Assembly: GCA_021798335.1 (NCBI GenBank)
Contig: JAJZMI010000051.1
Location: 1-59,249 of the forward strand
Direction of reading: 5' to 3'
Source of the DNA: Pseudomonadota bacterium
GTDB taxonomy: Bacteria; Pseudomonadota; Gammaproteobacteria; Steroidobacterales; Steroidobacteraceae
DNA: 59,249 nucleotides
The translations under genes were made by a program, and so were the position numbers. Under the pieces are notes generated by a model. The model made no database searches. It was not told the DNA's origin and was given only the letters and a program-made list of their open reading frames with translations. Positions 20,816 through 29,222 of this stretch are shown piece after piece (position 1 is the first letter of the stretch; each line of letters opens with the position of its first letter).

Positions 20816-21667
20816 TCACATCGCCGTGCGCACCTGCCACAGCTCGGGAAAGAACTTCAGCTGCAGCGCCTTGGCCAGATACGACACCCCGCCGGTACCG
20901 CCGGTCCCGGGCTTGTGGCCGATGATGCGCTCGACGGTCTTGAGGTGGTGGAAGCGCCAGAGCTGAAACTTGTAGTCGAGATCGATCAGATGCTCGGCCA
21001 GCTGATACAGATCCCAGTCCTTCTGTGCATTGTGATAGACGGCGAGCCAAGCGCCGGCGACCTGCTTGCTCGAGCGGTACGGCTCGCTGAACTCGCGCGC
21101 CAGACAGCTGTCCGGGACGCCATAGCCGCGGCGGCTGAGGAGCCTCAGCGCCTCGTCATACAGCGAGGGCGCGTGCAATGCCCGCTCCAGCCGGACATAC
21201 ACCGCCCGATCATGCTGGTGCACCGCGATCAGCTGCGCATTCTTGTTGCCCAGCTGGAACTCGAGCAGGCGGTACTGATACGACTGGAAACCCGAGGCGC
21301 GCCCGAGCGCGTTGCGAAACGCCGAATAATCCGCCGGTGTCAGGCTGGCGAGCACCTCCCAGCCCGACAGCAGCTGGGTCTGCACGCGCGAGATGCGCAT
21401 CAGACCTTTGAATGAGGGACCAAGCTCGTCGCGACGCACGCACTCCATGACGCCGTCGAGCTCATCGAGCATCAGACGCATCCACAGCTCGGAGGTCTGA
21501 TGCACGATGATGAACATCATCTCATCGGGTTCGTGCGAGCGCGGCTCTTGCGCGTCGAGCAATTTGTCGAGCCGTAGATACTGGCCGTACGAGAGCGAAT
21601 TGCCGAGATCCCAATGGATGGCATCGCCCGTCAGGTCGACGCGCCCGCGCCTGCCGCCTCCGCTCAC
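20816..21667 (-). CDS. kynA: Tryptophan 2,3-dioxygenase
   Basis: A 283-residue tetrameric heme enzyme that opens the indole ring of tryptophan to N-formylkynurenine, the first step of the kynurenine route. IVHQTSELW puts the substrate-site His at residue 56, YQYRLLEFQLGNKN carries the substrate Arg, and WRFHHLKTVERIIGHKPGTG holds the proximal heme His. The frame has no ATG near the conserved N-terminus; a GTG at 21667 fits, and it overlaps the TGA of the upstream metallopeptidase gene as GTGA. Kynureninase and kynurenine formamidase genes are not in this window. Confidence 0.95.
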   Translation of the reverse strand: MSGGGRRGRVDLTGDAIHWDLGNSLSYGQYLRLDKLLDAQEPRSHEPDEMMFIIVHQTSELWMRLMLDELDGVMECVRRDELGPSFKGLMRISRVQTQLLSGWEVLASLTPADYSAFRNALGRASGFQSYQYRLLEFQLGNKNAQLIAVHQHDRAVYVRLERALHAPSLYDEALRLLSRRGYGVPDSCLAREFSEPYRSSKQVAGAWLAVYHNAQKDWDLYQLAEHLIDLDYKFQLWRFHHLKTVERIIGHKPGTGGTGGVSYLAKALQLKFFPELWQVRTAM

Positions 21668-22398
21668 GCCGCGCCTTCGCCGAATACCCAGGCCGGCACG
21701 TGCCGCCAGCCCTGCAGGAGCGCACGATCGAGCCGCCGGTACTCGGGGCAGTAACGTTCCACGCACTGCCAAAATCGCGCCGAGTGATTCATGTGTCGGG
21801 TGTGAGCGAGCTCGTGGATCATCAGGTAGCGCACCACGTCCGGCGGCAGAAACAACAGACACCCGTTCAGGCTGATCGTGCCACGGGCCGAACAGCTTCC
21901 CCAGCGCGTCCGCTGGCAGCGCACCACCATGCGCGCGTAGCAAAAGCCGAGCTCGCGCGCGCATGCATCGAGGGCTGGAGCGAGCACCGCCTGCGCCCGC
22001 TCCTGCAGCCAGCGCCGCAGCGCCAAGCGCACCGCGACCCGGTTGCCGGCATCACCGCCGACCGTGAGCAGCTCCCCGGCGGCGCGCAGGCGCACCGGAC
22101 CGCCGCCGCCGGCGAGGTGTACCCGCCAGCGCTCGGCGCAAGCGAGCAACTCGATGGCGAGCGGTGGGAATGGCTCGGGCGGCGCAGCCGTCCTGCGGGC
22201 CTCGGCGCGCTTGCGCTCGATCCACGATCTGTGGCGCGCGAGAAACCCCTCGATCAGCCGCGGCGGCGTCCTCAACGGCACGACCACCTCAACTCGGCCG
22301 GTGTGAAAGACGCGCACCACCATTCGCCGGGCGCGCTGGCTCTCGCGCACGCTCCAGCCCACGTCCTGCTCCGACCACAGTGATAATTGGGAGCTCAT
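21664..22398 (-). CDS. YgjP-type (M48-like) metallopeptidase
   Basis: A 244-residue protein of the YgjP/SprT-related zinc metallopeptidase family. The zinc motif MIHELAHTRHMNHSARFW is at the C-terminus (HExxH plus a downstream His), preceded by RTRWGSCSARGTISLNG. The N-terminal part (WSVRESQRARRMVVRVF) is the usual beta-rich region. The ATG at 22398 is chosen because homology begins here; an upstream GTG in the same frame is possible. Its last 4 nt overlap the GTG start of kynA, so the two are translationally linked. The family's true substrate is not settled, and the link to tryptophan breakdown is unexplained. Confidence 0.82.
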   Translation of the reverse strand: MSSQLSLWSEQDVGWSVRESQRARRMVVRVFHTGRVEVVVPLRTPPRLIEGFLARHRSWIERKRAEARRTAAPPEPFPPLAIELLACAERWRVHLAGGGGPVRLRAAGELLTVGGDAGNRVAVRLALRRWLQERAQAVLAPALDACARELGFCYARMVVRCQRTRWGSCSARGTISLNGCLLFLPPDVVRYLMIHELAHTRHMNHSARFWQCVERYCPEYRRLDRALLQGWRHVPAWVFGEGAA

Positions 22399-22539
22399 CC
22401 CCTCGACGATCCCGTCCACGTGCCGGCACACCCGGCTCGGCCGCCACGAGATCATACCAGCGAGCGGGACCGTGCATCGGGCAGACGGCACCGCCTGCGA
22501 TCGGCTAGGATGCGCCGGCGTGCAGCGAGTGGATCAGCC

Positions 22540-23427
22540 GTGAGCCTACCTATTCTCGAAGTCCGTGACCTCGTCAAGCGCTACCCCCCCGTCACGGCTG
22601 TGGACGGGCTGTCCTTTCAGGTCCTGCCCGGCATGTGCTTCGGTCTGCTCGGACCGAACGGTGCCGGCAAGACCACCACCATGGAAATCATGGAGGGGAT
22701 TCTCGCGCCGAGCTCCGGGTCCGTCAGCTATCGCGGTGAGGCGCTTGGGGAGCGCTTTCGCGAGGAAGCCGGCATCCTGTTCCAGGCCACCGCGCTGCAG
22801 CACTTCCTCACGGTGCGCCAGAGCCTGGCGTTGTTTCGCGGACTGTATGCCCGCGGACGGGACATCGACGAACTGCTGCGCCTGTGCTCGCTCGAGGCGC
22901 TCGCCGGGCGCGACAATCGCAAGCTCTCCGGCGGCCAGCGGCAGCGGCTGCTGCTCGCCATCGCGCTGGTGAACGACCCGACCGTTCTGTTTCTCGACGA
23001 GCCGACCACCGGACTCGATCCCCAGGCGCGGCGCAACTTCTGGGAACTGGTCCGCTCGGTCAAGGAGCAAGGCAAGACCATCATCCTGACCACCCATTAC
23101 ATGGACGAAGCGGAACTGCTCTGCGACCAGATCGCCATCGTCGATCACGGACGCATCATCGCCCAGGGCGAGCCGCGCCGGCTGCTGCGCGAGCACTTCG
23201 CCGCGGTGCTGCTCGAGTTCCCGCGCGCGGCGTTCCCGCCGGCCGCCCGGACACTGCCGCTGCAACTTCTGGAAACGGACGAGCGCATCGAGATCACCAC
23301 CGATGATCTCGATGCGACGCTGCGCACGCTGATCGGCGCGGGCGTGCCGCTCGCGAGCCTGCGCATGCGCCCGCCGAACCTCGAGGATCTGTTCCTCGAG
23401 CTGACCGGCCACGAGCTGCGCGCATGA
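22540..23427 (+). CDS. ABC exporter ATP-binding protein (DrrA/NodI type)
   Basis: A 295-residue ATPase of the ABC-2 exporter class. Walker A is LLGPNGAGKTTTME, the signature is KLSGGQRQRLLLAIAL, Walker B is VLFLDEPTTGLDPQ, and the switch His is in ILTTHYMDEAELL. A C-terminal extension of about 75 residues follows, as in DrrA-like subunits. GTG 22540 is taken as the start because conserved sequence LPILEVRDLVKRY begins there; ATG 22510 is an alternative. It overlaps the permease by 4 nt (ATGA), and the two form a complete half-transporter pair. The cargo is unknown. Confidence 0.92.
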   Translation: MSLPILEVRDLVKRYPPVTAVDGLSFQVLPGMCFGLLGPNGAGKTTTMEIMEGILAPSSGSVSYRGEALGERFREEAGILFQATALQHFLTVRQSLALFRGLYARGRDIDELLRLCSLEALAGRDNRKLSGGQRQRLLLAIALVNDPTVLFLDEPTTGLDPQARRNFWELVRSVKEQGKTIILTTHYMDEAELLCDQIAIVDHGRIIAQGEPRRLLREHFAAVLLEFPRAAFPPAARTLPLQLLETDERIEITTDDLDATLRTLIGAGVPLASLRMRPPNLEDLFLELTGHELRA

Positions 23428-24428
23428 TCCGCCGTCTGATCGCCGTCTGGCACGCGCGCAATCTCGAGTTCCTGCGGGATCGCGGCTCCTTGCTGTTCAC
23501 GCTCGTGCTGCCGCTATCGATCATCCTCGGGATCGGCTTCATCTTCGGTGGTCCCTCCCGGCCGCTGTTCACGGTTGGCGTGCTCGGCGGACCGGCCGCG
23601 CTGGCGCACAATCGATTTGCGCATACCCGCTACGTGCGCTTCCTGCCCGTCGCGAGCCAACAGGCGGGCCTGCGCGCGGTGCGCCGCGACCACATCGCCC
23701 TGCTGCTCGCCCCCGGACACCCGCTGCGCTTCTGGGTCAACACCCACTCGCCCAAGAGCTACATCGTGGAGAAGCTGCTGCGCGCCGCCGACCCCGGCGC
23801 CGTACGGCTTCCGGTCAGTGGCCGGCAGATCCGCTATGTCGACTGGCTGTTCCCGGGAATCCTCGCGATGAACATGATGTTCAGCTGTCTGTTCGGAGTC
23901 GGCTACGTGGTGCTGCGCTACCGGCAGAGCGGGTTTCTCAAGCGCCTGCACGCCACGCCGCTGACCGCGTTCGAATTTCTCAGCGCTCAGGTGCTCTCGC
24001 GCCTGGCCATCATCCTGGTGATCACCGCCGTGCTCTACACGGTGGTCGGAGCGATGCTCCATTTTCACGACGCCGGCAACCTCGCGCTGCTGCTGTTGAT
24101 CGCCGTACTCGGCGCACTGGCGATGATTGCCCTCGGCCTGACGGTGGCCGCGCGCCTGGCCAGCGAGGAGCTGGTCAACGGCCTGCTGAATCTGCTCACC
24201 TGGCCGATGGTGATGCTCTCGGGCGCGTGGTTCTCGCTCGCCGGCGCGCCCCGATGGCTGCGATGGATCGCCGCGGCGCTGCCCCTGACACAGCTGCTGC
24301 ACGCGGCCCGCGCGGTGATGCTCTACGGGGCGGGCATGGGCACGGTCGCGCCGAACCTCATCTATCTGGCGGTGGTGACGCTGGTGTTCCTGGGCATCGG
24401 CGCCGCCTCATTCAAGTGGCGAATCTAG
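23424..24428 (+). CDS. ABC-2 type exporter permease
   Basis: A 334-residue inner-membrane protein. A first hydrophobic helix (residues about 20-42, LLFTLVLPLSIILGIGFIFGG) is followed by an extracytoplasmic loop of about 110 residues and then five helices in the C-terminal half, including MNMMFSCLFGVGYVVL and a WPMVMLSGAWFSL block, the layout of ABC-2 permeases. It follows the ATPase with a 4-nt overlap and would form the channel. No cargo-specific enzyme lies in the operon except perhaps the threonine aldolase 14 nt downstream. Confidence 0.9.
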   Translation: MIRRLIAVWHARNLEFLRDRGSLLFTLVLPLSIILGIGFIFGGPSRPLFTVGVLGGPAALAHNRFAHTRYVRFLPVASQQAGLRAVRRDHIALLLAPGHPLRFWVNTHSPKSYIVEKLLRAADPGAVRLPVSGRQIRYVDWLFPGILAMNMMFSCLFGVGYVVLRYRQSGFLKRLHATPLTAFEFLSAQVLSRLAIILVITAVLYTVVGAMLHFHDAGNLALLLLIAVLGALAMIALGLTVAARLASEELVNGLLNLLTWPMVMLSGAWFSLAGAPRWLRWIAAALPLTQLLHAARAVMLYGAGMGTVAPNLIYLAVVTLVFLGIGAASFKWRI

Positions 24429-24442
24429 CCGACGAGGCCACC

Positions 24443-25480
24443 ATGGCGAATCCGCCCATGCGCTTCATGAGCGACAACACCGCGACCGCCTGCCCCGAGA
24501 TGCTCGCCGCCCTGGCCGAGGCGAACCGCGGCCTGGCAATCGCCTACGGCGATGACCCCTGGAGCGAGCAGTTGGATCGGGCGCTCGGCACGTTCTTCGA
24601 CGCACCGGTGCGCGCGTTCGCGCTCGCCACCGGGACGGCGGCCAACGCCCTGGCGCTCGCAACGCTCACACCGCCGTACGGCGCGATCTTCGCCCACCGC
24701 GAGGCGCACATTGCCTGCGACGAATGCGGAGCGCCGGCGTTCTATTCCGGCGGCGCACAACTGCTGCTGCTCGAGGGCAGGCACGCCAAGCTGGCGCCGG
24801 ACACCCTCGCGGCGGCATTGGACGCCCACCCGACATCCGTACACACCGTGCAACCGGCTGCGGTCTCGGTGAGTCAGGCGAGCGAGCTCGGCGCAGCCTA
24901 CCGGCCCGATGAACTGGCCGCGCTGTGTGCGGTGGCGCACGCGCGCGGACTGAAAGTGCACATGGACGGTGCGCGCTTCGCCAACGCGGTGTGCTTCCTC
25001 GGCTGCCACCCGGCGGAGGTGACCGGGCGCGCCGGCGTGGACGTGCTCTCCTTCGGTGCGACCAAGAACGGCGCGCTCGCCGCCGAGGCTGTGGTCTTCT
25101 TCGACACCGATCTGGTGCGCGACTTCGAGCTGCGCCGCAAGCGAGCCGGACAGCTCATCTCGAAGTCGCGCTTCATCGCGGCGCAACTGCTGGCCTATGT
25201 GCGCGACGATCTGTGGCGACGCAACGCCGAACGCGCCAACGGGTTTGCCCGCCGCATCGGTCAAGCCGCCGGCGCGCGCCTCATCGCGCCGGTAGAAGCC
25301 AACGAGGTGTTCGTGCAGCTGGGAAGCGATGGCAAGCGAACGCTGCGCGCCGCCGGCTTCGAGTTCTACGATTGGGGCGCCGAGCACGCCGGCATCGCCC
25401 GGCTGGTGAGCGCCTGGGACCAGGAGGAAACCCACGTCGATGCGCTGTGCGCGGCGCTCACGGCCCTCTGCGAGCCCTGA
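24443..25480 (+). CDS. ltaE: Low-specificity L-threonine aldolase family PLP enzyme
   Basis: A 345-residue fold-type I PLP enzyme of the beta-eliminating lyase/threonine aldolase family, which splits threonine or allo-threonine to glycine and acetaldehyde. The N-terminal RFMSDNTATACPEML, AYGDDPWSEQL and TGTAANALAL bind the cofactor, HMDGARFANAV supplies the pyridine-ring Asp, and LSFGATKNGA holds the Schiff-base Lys near residue 206. ATG 24443 has GAGG about 7 nt upstream. It starts 14 nt after the ABC permease, so co-transcription is likely. A related 3-hydroxyaspartate or phenylserine specificity cannot be excluded. Confidence 0.88.
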   Translation: MANPPMRFMSDNTATACPEMLAALAEANRGLAIAYGDDPWSEQLDRALGTFFDAPVRAFALATGTAANALALATLTPPYGAIFAHREAHIACDECGAPAFYSGGAQLLLLEGRHAKLAPDTLAAALDAHPTSVHTVQPAAVSVSQASELGAAYRPDELAALCAVAHARGLKVHMDGARFANAVCFLGCHPAEVTGRAGVDVLSFGATKNGALAAEAVVFFDTDLVRDFELRRKRAGQLISKSRFIAAQLLAYVRDDLWRRNAERANGFARRIGQAAGARLIAPVEANEVFVQLGSDGKRTLRAAGFEFYDWGAEHAGIARLVSAWDQEETHVDALCAALTALCEP

Positions 25481-25501
25481 CACACGCGCGAGGTTTCCCC
25501 G

Positions 25502-26074
25502 ATGATCGAGCGACATTCGCGCCTGCTGGCACTCGGCACTGCGGCCCCGGCGTTCGCTCTGCCGGACCCATCCGGAAAGCTCTGGCGCCTGGAGGATTTC
25601 TCCACCGCCCGCGCCGTGCTGGTGGCGTTTCTGTGCAACCACTGCCCGTTCGTGCAGCACATGCTCGACGGGTTCGTCTCGTTCGCGCACGAATACGGCC
25701 CCAAGGGGCTTGCCGTCGTGGCCATCAATCCCAACGACTCCAGCGCCTATCCGGCCGATGCACCGCAACACATGGCGCGCATCGCCGCCGACAAGGACTT
25801 CCCGTTCCCCTACCTGATCGACGCGGCGCAACGCGTGGCGCTCGCCTACCAGGCCGTCTGCACGCCGGACCTGTTCCTGTTCGATTCGGCCCGAACCCTC
25901 GTCTACCATGGCCGTTTCGACGGCAGTTCGCCCGGCAACACAACGCCCGTCACGGGCGATGAGCTGCGCGCGGCGCTCGAGGCGCTGCTCTCGGGAAAGC
26001 GCATCGAGCAGCAGATCGCGAGCATCGGCTGCAGCATCAAGTGGCGCCCCGGGAACGCGCCGGACTGGGCCTGA
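25502..26074 (+). CDS. Thioredoxin-fold (AhpC/TSA-like) protein
   Basis: A 190-residue thioredoxin-like protein. The N-terminus PAFALPDPSGKLWRLEDF is peroxiredoxin-like, the redox motif is CNHCP in VAFLCNHCPFVQHM near residue 45, and the cis-Pro region is around AVCTPDLFLFD. The C-terminal IASIGCSIKWRPGNAP is the signature tail of a widespread thioredoxin family protein group of about 190 residues. No signal peptide is visible, so it is probably cytoplasmic. GAGG lies about 8 nt before the ATG. It may share a message with the threonine aldolase gene 21 nt upstream. Its partner protein is unknown. Confidence 0.85.
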   Translation: MIERHSRLLALGTAAPAFALPDPSGKLWRLEDFSTARAVLVAFLCNHCPFVQHMLDGFVSFAHEYGPKGLAVVAINPNDSSAYPADAPQHMARIAADKDFPFPYLIDAAQRVALAYQAVCTPDLFLFDSARTLVYHGRFDGSSPGNTTPVTGDELRAALEALLSGKRIEQQIASIGCSIKWRPGNAPDWA

Positions 26075-26088
26075 CCGGGCGCGTCGCA

Positions 26089-26102
26089 CCGGGGCGCCCC
26101 GG
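26089..26102. terminator. Perfect 14-bp GC palindrome after the thioredoxin gene
   Basis: CCGGGGCGCCCCGG is a perfect palindrome 14 nt past the thioredoxin-like stop and 81 nt before tatD. It would form a very stable stem but lacks a T-tract. It may slow polymerase, or be chance in GC-rich DNA. Confidence 0.3.
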
Positions 26103-26183
26103 CGCGCGAGCCGCCCGTCGGAACCGCTTGCGGACGCGCAACCACCCGCAACATCCACCGTCCCAGGATTCCAGAGATACGCC

Positions 26184-27017
26184 ATGGATCATCGCTCTGC
26201 GCCGCCCTCCTTGATCGACATCGGGATCAACCTGACCCACGACAGCTACGACAGCGACCGGGACACCGTCATCGCGCACGCGCGGGAGGCCGGCGTGACG
26301 CAAATGATCGTCACCGGCGCCTGCGGCCCGAGCAGCCGCAAAGCCGTGGCCCTTGCCCGCGCCCATCCCCGCCAGCTGTTCGCCACGGCCGGTGTCCATC
26401 CCCATCACGCCACCGATCTCACCGACACGCTGCTCGGCGAACTTGCCGACACCGCACGCGCCCCCGAGGTGGTCGCCGTCGGGGAATGCGGGCTCGACTA
26501 CTGCCGCAACTTCTCGCCCCACCTCGCCCAGCGGCAGGCCTTCCACCGGCAACTGGAGCTCGCCGCGCAGCTCGGCAAACCCGTCTTCCTGCATCAGCGC
26601 GACGCGCACGCAGACTTCATCGCGATTCTGCGCGAGCACTGGCCACGCTTGGCCGGAGGCGTGGCGCATTGCTTCACCGCCGGCGACGCCGAGCTCGACG
26701 CCTACCTCGAGCTCGGACTCGCAATCGGCATCACCGGCTGGATCTGTGACGAGCGCCGGGGCGCGCACTTGATCGAACTGGTGGCGCGCATTCCCGCCGA
26801 TCGGCTCCTGCTGGAAACCGACGGACCCTACCTGCTGCCGCGTGACCTCGCCCCGAAACCCGCATCCCGCCGCAACGAGCCGCGCTACCTGCCCCACATC
26901 GCAACCGTCGTTGCCCGGGCGCGCGGCGAATCGCTGGAGTCGCTCGCGCGCTCGAGCAGCGCCGCGACGCGCCGGCTGTTTTCCCTGCCGAGCGTGCCCG
27001 GGGAACTGCCGGTCTGA
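26184..27017 (+). CDS. tatD: TatD-family metal-dependent hydrolase
   Basis: A 277-residue TIM-barrel hydrolase. The metal ligands are visible in order: GINLTHDSYD (His), TAGVHPHHAT, the bridging Glu in VGECGLDY, the His in FLHQRDAHADF, the His in AHCFTAGD and the Asp in ETDGPYLLP. TatD proteins are Mg2+-dependent 3'-5' DNA exonucleases acting in DNA repair or degradation. The ATG at 26184 lies after a 109-nt gap and no clear ribosome site precedes it. Which of the YcfH, YjjV and TatD branches it belongs to is less sure; the RRNEPRYLPHI segment favours TatD proper. Confidence 0.93.
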   Translation: MDHRSAPPSLIDIGINLTHDSYDSDRDTVIAHAREAGVTQMIVTGACGPSSRKAVALARAHPRQLFATAGVHPHHATDLTDTLLGELADTARAPEVVAVGECGLDYCRNFSPHLAQRQAFHRQLELAAQLGKPVFLHQRDAHADFIAILREHWPRLAGGVAHCFTAGDAELDAYLELGLAIGITGWICDERRGAHLIELVARIPADRLLLETDGPYLLPRDLAPKPASRRNEPRYLPHIATVVARARGESLESLARSSSAATRRLFSLPSVPGELPV

Positions 27018-27103
27018 GATAGCCCGGTGAAGCTCGCAAGCGGCGCGCAATTGACACCGCCGCGCCGATGAATCGGCCGCTCGCGAACGGCGCGGGCCGC
27101 GCC

Positions 27104-27132
27104 TTGCGCCCCCCGGACCGTCTTTCCATAAT
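27104..27132 (+). promoter_or_regulatory. Possible sigma-70 promoter of the M20 peptidase gene
   Basis: TTGCGC (27104-27109) and CATAAT (27127-27132) are spaced by 17 bp and lie 63 nt before ATG 27196. GGAG at 27185-27188 is the ribosome site. A perfect TTGACA at 27051-27056 has no -10 partner at proper distance. Confidence 0.4.
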
Positions 27133-27195
27133 TGGATCCATGCCTGCGGTGCGGCCCCTCGGCTCCACCCCTTACAGTCTTGCCGGAGACGTTTC

Positions 27196-28611
27196 ATGGA
27201 TCCGCAAAAGCTGCGCGAGCACATTGCCGGCGCATGGCGTGACTCGATCGTCGAGCGCCTGGCCGCCTACGTGCGCATTCCAAATCAGTCGCCGCTGTTC
27301 GATCCGCAGTGGGAACAGCGCGGCCACATGGAGGCAGCCGCACAGCTGCTGGCCGAATGGTGCCGCACCCAGCCCATCCCCGGAATGCGGGTCGAGCTGC
27401 GCCGGCTTGCCGGCCGAACGCCTCTGCTGCTGATCGACATTCCCGGCGAGCTGCCCGGCTGCGTGCTCTTGTACGGGCACATGGATAAGCAGCCGGAGTT
27501 CACCGGCTGGCACAGCGGCCTCGGGCCGTGGGAGCCGGTGCTGCGCGACGGCAAGCTCTACGGGCGCGGCGCAGCCGACGACGGCTACGCCGTGTTCAGC
27601 GCGCTGGCGGCGATCGCGGCGCTGAAGGCGCAGAACATCGCGCTGGCGCGCTGCGTGATACTGATCGAGGCCTCCGAGGAAAGCGGCAGCATCGATCTGC
27701 CCGCGCACCTCGAGGCGCTCGGCCCGGCGCTCGGGGAGCCCTCGCTGGTGGTGTGCCTGGACGCCGAGTGCGGCAATTACGAGCAGCTGTGGTGTACCAC
27801 TTCGCTGCGCGGCAATCTGGTCGGGGAACTCTCGGTGCGCGTACTGCACGAAGGGGTTCACTCGGGCATGGCCAGCGGCATCGCACCGAACCCCTTCCGC
27901 ATCGCGCAGCTATTGCTCGAGCGGCTGGAGGACCCGCGCGACGGCACGCTGCGCCCGGCGGCACTCGCGGTGAACGTGCCCGCGGACCGGCTCGCGCAGA
28001 TCCGCACTGCCGCCGGCGTGCTCGGCGGCGCCGTCGCCGGCAAACTGCCCTGGCTGCAAGGCGTGCGCGCCCTCAGCGATGATCCGGTCGAGCTGCTGAT
28101 CAACAGCACGTGGAAGGCGGCGCTCTCGATCACCGGCGCCGACGGTCTGCCGCCGGCAGTTTCGGCAGGAAACGTGCTGCTGCCGGCGCTCACACTCAAG
28201 CTCTCCCTGCGCCTGCCGCCGACCTGCGATCCGCGGCGCGCGGCCCGCGCGATCAAGGAGCTGCTCGAGCGCGATCCGCCCTATGGCGCGCAGGTGCGCT
28301 TCGAACCCGGCACGCCCACCGCCGGGTGGAATGCGCCCGCATTCGCCCCGTGGCTTGCCAGTTCGATCGACTCGGCTTCGCGGCAGATCTACGGCCGCGG
28401 CGCGGTGCATGTCGGCTGCGGAGGCAGCATTCCCTTCATGGCCATGCTCGGGGAGCGCTTTCCGCGCACTCAGTTCTTCATCACCGGGGTGCTCGGGCCG
28501 CATGCCAATGCGCACGGCCCGAACGAGTTTCTACACCTCGACTACGCCGAGAAGCTCACCGCCTGCGTATCCCTCGTGCTCGCCGATCATGCGCGCGCGC
28601 CGAGTGCCTGA
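27196..28611 (+). CDS. M20-family metallopeptidase (dipeptidase)
   Basis: A 471-residue di-zinc peptidase of the ArgE/DapE/carnosinase superfamily. The metal site is seen in LLYGHMDKQPEF (His), GRGAADDGYAVF (bridging Asp), the catalytic and ligand Glu pair in EASEESGSID, the Asp in CLDAECGNY and the C-terminal His near GPHANAHGPNEF. A lid dimerisation domain lies at about residues 200-320 (RVLHEGVHSGMASG). Such enzymes cleave dipeptides or deacylate amino acids in the cytoplasm. It ends 14 nt before the convergent NERD gene. The exact substrate is not visible. Confidence 0.92.
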   Translation: MDPQKLREHIAGAWRDSIVERLAAYVRIPNQSPLFDPQWEQRGHMEAAAQLLAEWCRTQPIPGMRVELRRLAGRTPLLLIDIPGELPGCVLLYGHMDKQPEFTGWHSGLGPWEPVLRDGKLYGRGAADDGYAVFSALAAIAALKAQNIALARCVILIEASEESGSIDLPAHLEALGPALGEPSLVVCLDAECGNYEQLWCTTSLRGNLVGELSVRVLHEGVHSGMASGIAPNPFRIAQLLLERLEDPRDGTLRPAALAVNVPADRLAQIRTAAGVLGGAVAGKLPWLQGVRALSDDPVELLINSTWKAALSITGADGLPPAVSAGNVLLPALTLKLSLRLPPTCDPRRAARAIKELLERDPPYGAQVRFEPGTPTAGWNAPAFAPWLASSIDSASRQIYGRGAVHVGCGGSIPFMAMLGERFPRTQFFITGVLGPHANAHGPNEFLHLDYAEKLTACVSLVLADHARAPSA

Positions 28612-28625
28612 AGCGTTGCAACGGC

Positions 28626-29222
28626 TCAGCGCATGTGCTTCATCGCGCTCGGACGCACCGCCGCGCGCACGCGCTCCCAGCTCTCGCGGTACTGCCCGAG
28701 CACAACCGCCCGCACCTCGCCCTCCAACGGCGGAAATTCCGCCGCGAGCATATCGAGCATCAACGTCCACTTCGGCAACCCCTTCGGAAACTTTCCCTGC
28801 CGGGTGAACACGACGCGCCCCTCCACCGGCACCTCGCCGGCGATGGCTTTCACCGCAGCGACGCGATCGTACAGGCCGCTCTGCGGATTGACGAAGGTGA
28901 ACCGATGCGCGCCGTCCATCACGGTCCACTCGGCCATCTGATCGCCGCCGAATATGTTGCCCTGCACTTCGCGCACGTCGATGATCAGGATGCCGTGCAC
29001 GCTCAAGAGCAGGAAATCGACGTGAAAGCCGGCGCCCATGCCGTCCGGCACCAGCGCATCGATCACATGGTCGGCGCCGACCGCGGTGACCGCGAGACGC
29101 AATGCCTTGCGCGCGCGCCGGCGCCGGAACCAGCGTACGAACCACACCAGCACGATCACGAGCGTCACGAGGAGCGCGAGCAGCGCCCAGGGGACAAACG
29201 GCCGTAGTGCCTGAGTGCTCAT
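28626..29222 (-). CDS. Membrane-anchored NERD-domain protein
   Basis: A 198-residue protein with one N-terminal membrane helix (about 9-30, VPWALLALLVTLVIVLVWFV) followed by a strongly basic stretch RWFRRRRARK, so the rest faces the cytoplasm. Residues about 45-160 resemble the NERD (nuclease-related) domain: HVDFLLLSVHGILIIDVREV gives the D-x(n)-E-x-K-like strand, although the last residue of that site is V-R-E-V here, so nuclease activity is doubtful. Its ATG overlaps the thrC stop as ATGA, making it the fourth gene of the thr operon. Why a NERD protein is coupled to threonine synthesis is not known. Confidence 0.72.
   Translation of the reverse strand: MSTQALRPFVPWALLALLVTLVIVLVWFVRWFRRRRARKALRLAVTAVGADHVIDALVPDGMGAGFHVDFLLLSVHGILIIDVREVQGNIFGGDQMAEWTVMDGAHRFTFVNPQSGLYDRVAAVKAIAGEVPVEGRVVFTRQGKFPKGLPKWTLMLDMLAAEFPPLEGEVRAVVLGQYRESWERVRAAVRPSAMKHMR

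Noticed and set aside
27051-27079. A promoter based on the perfect TTGACA at 27051
   Set aside because: No -10-like hexamer at 15-19 bp downstream.
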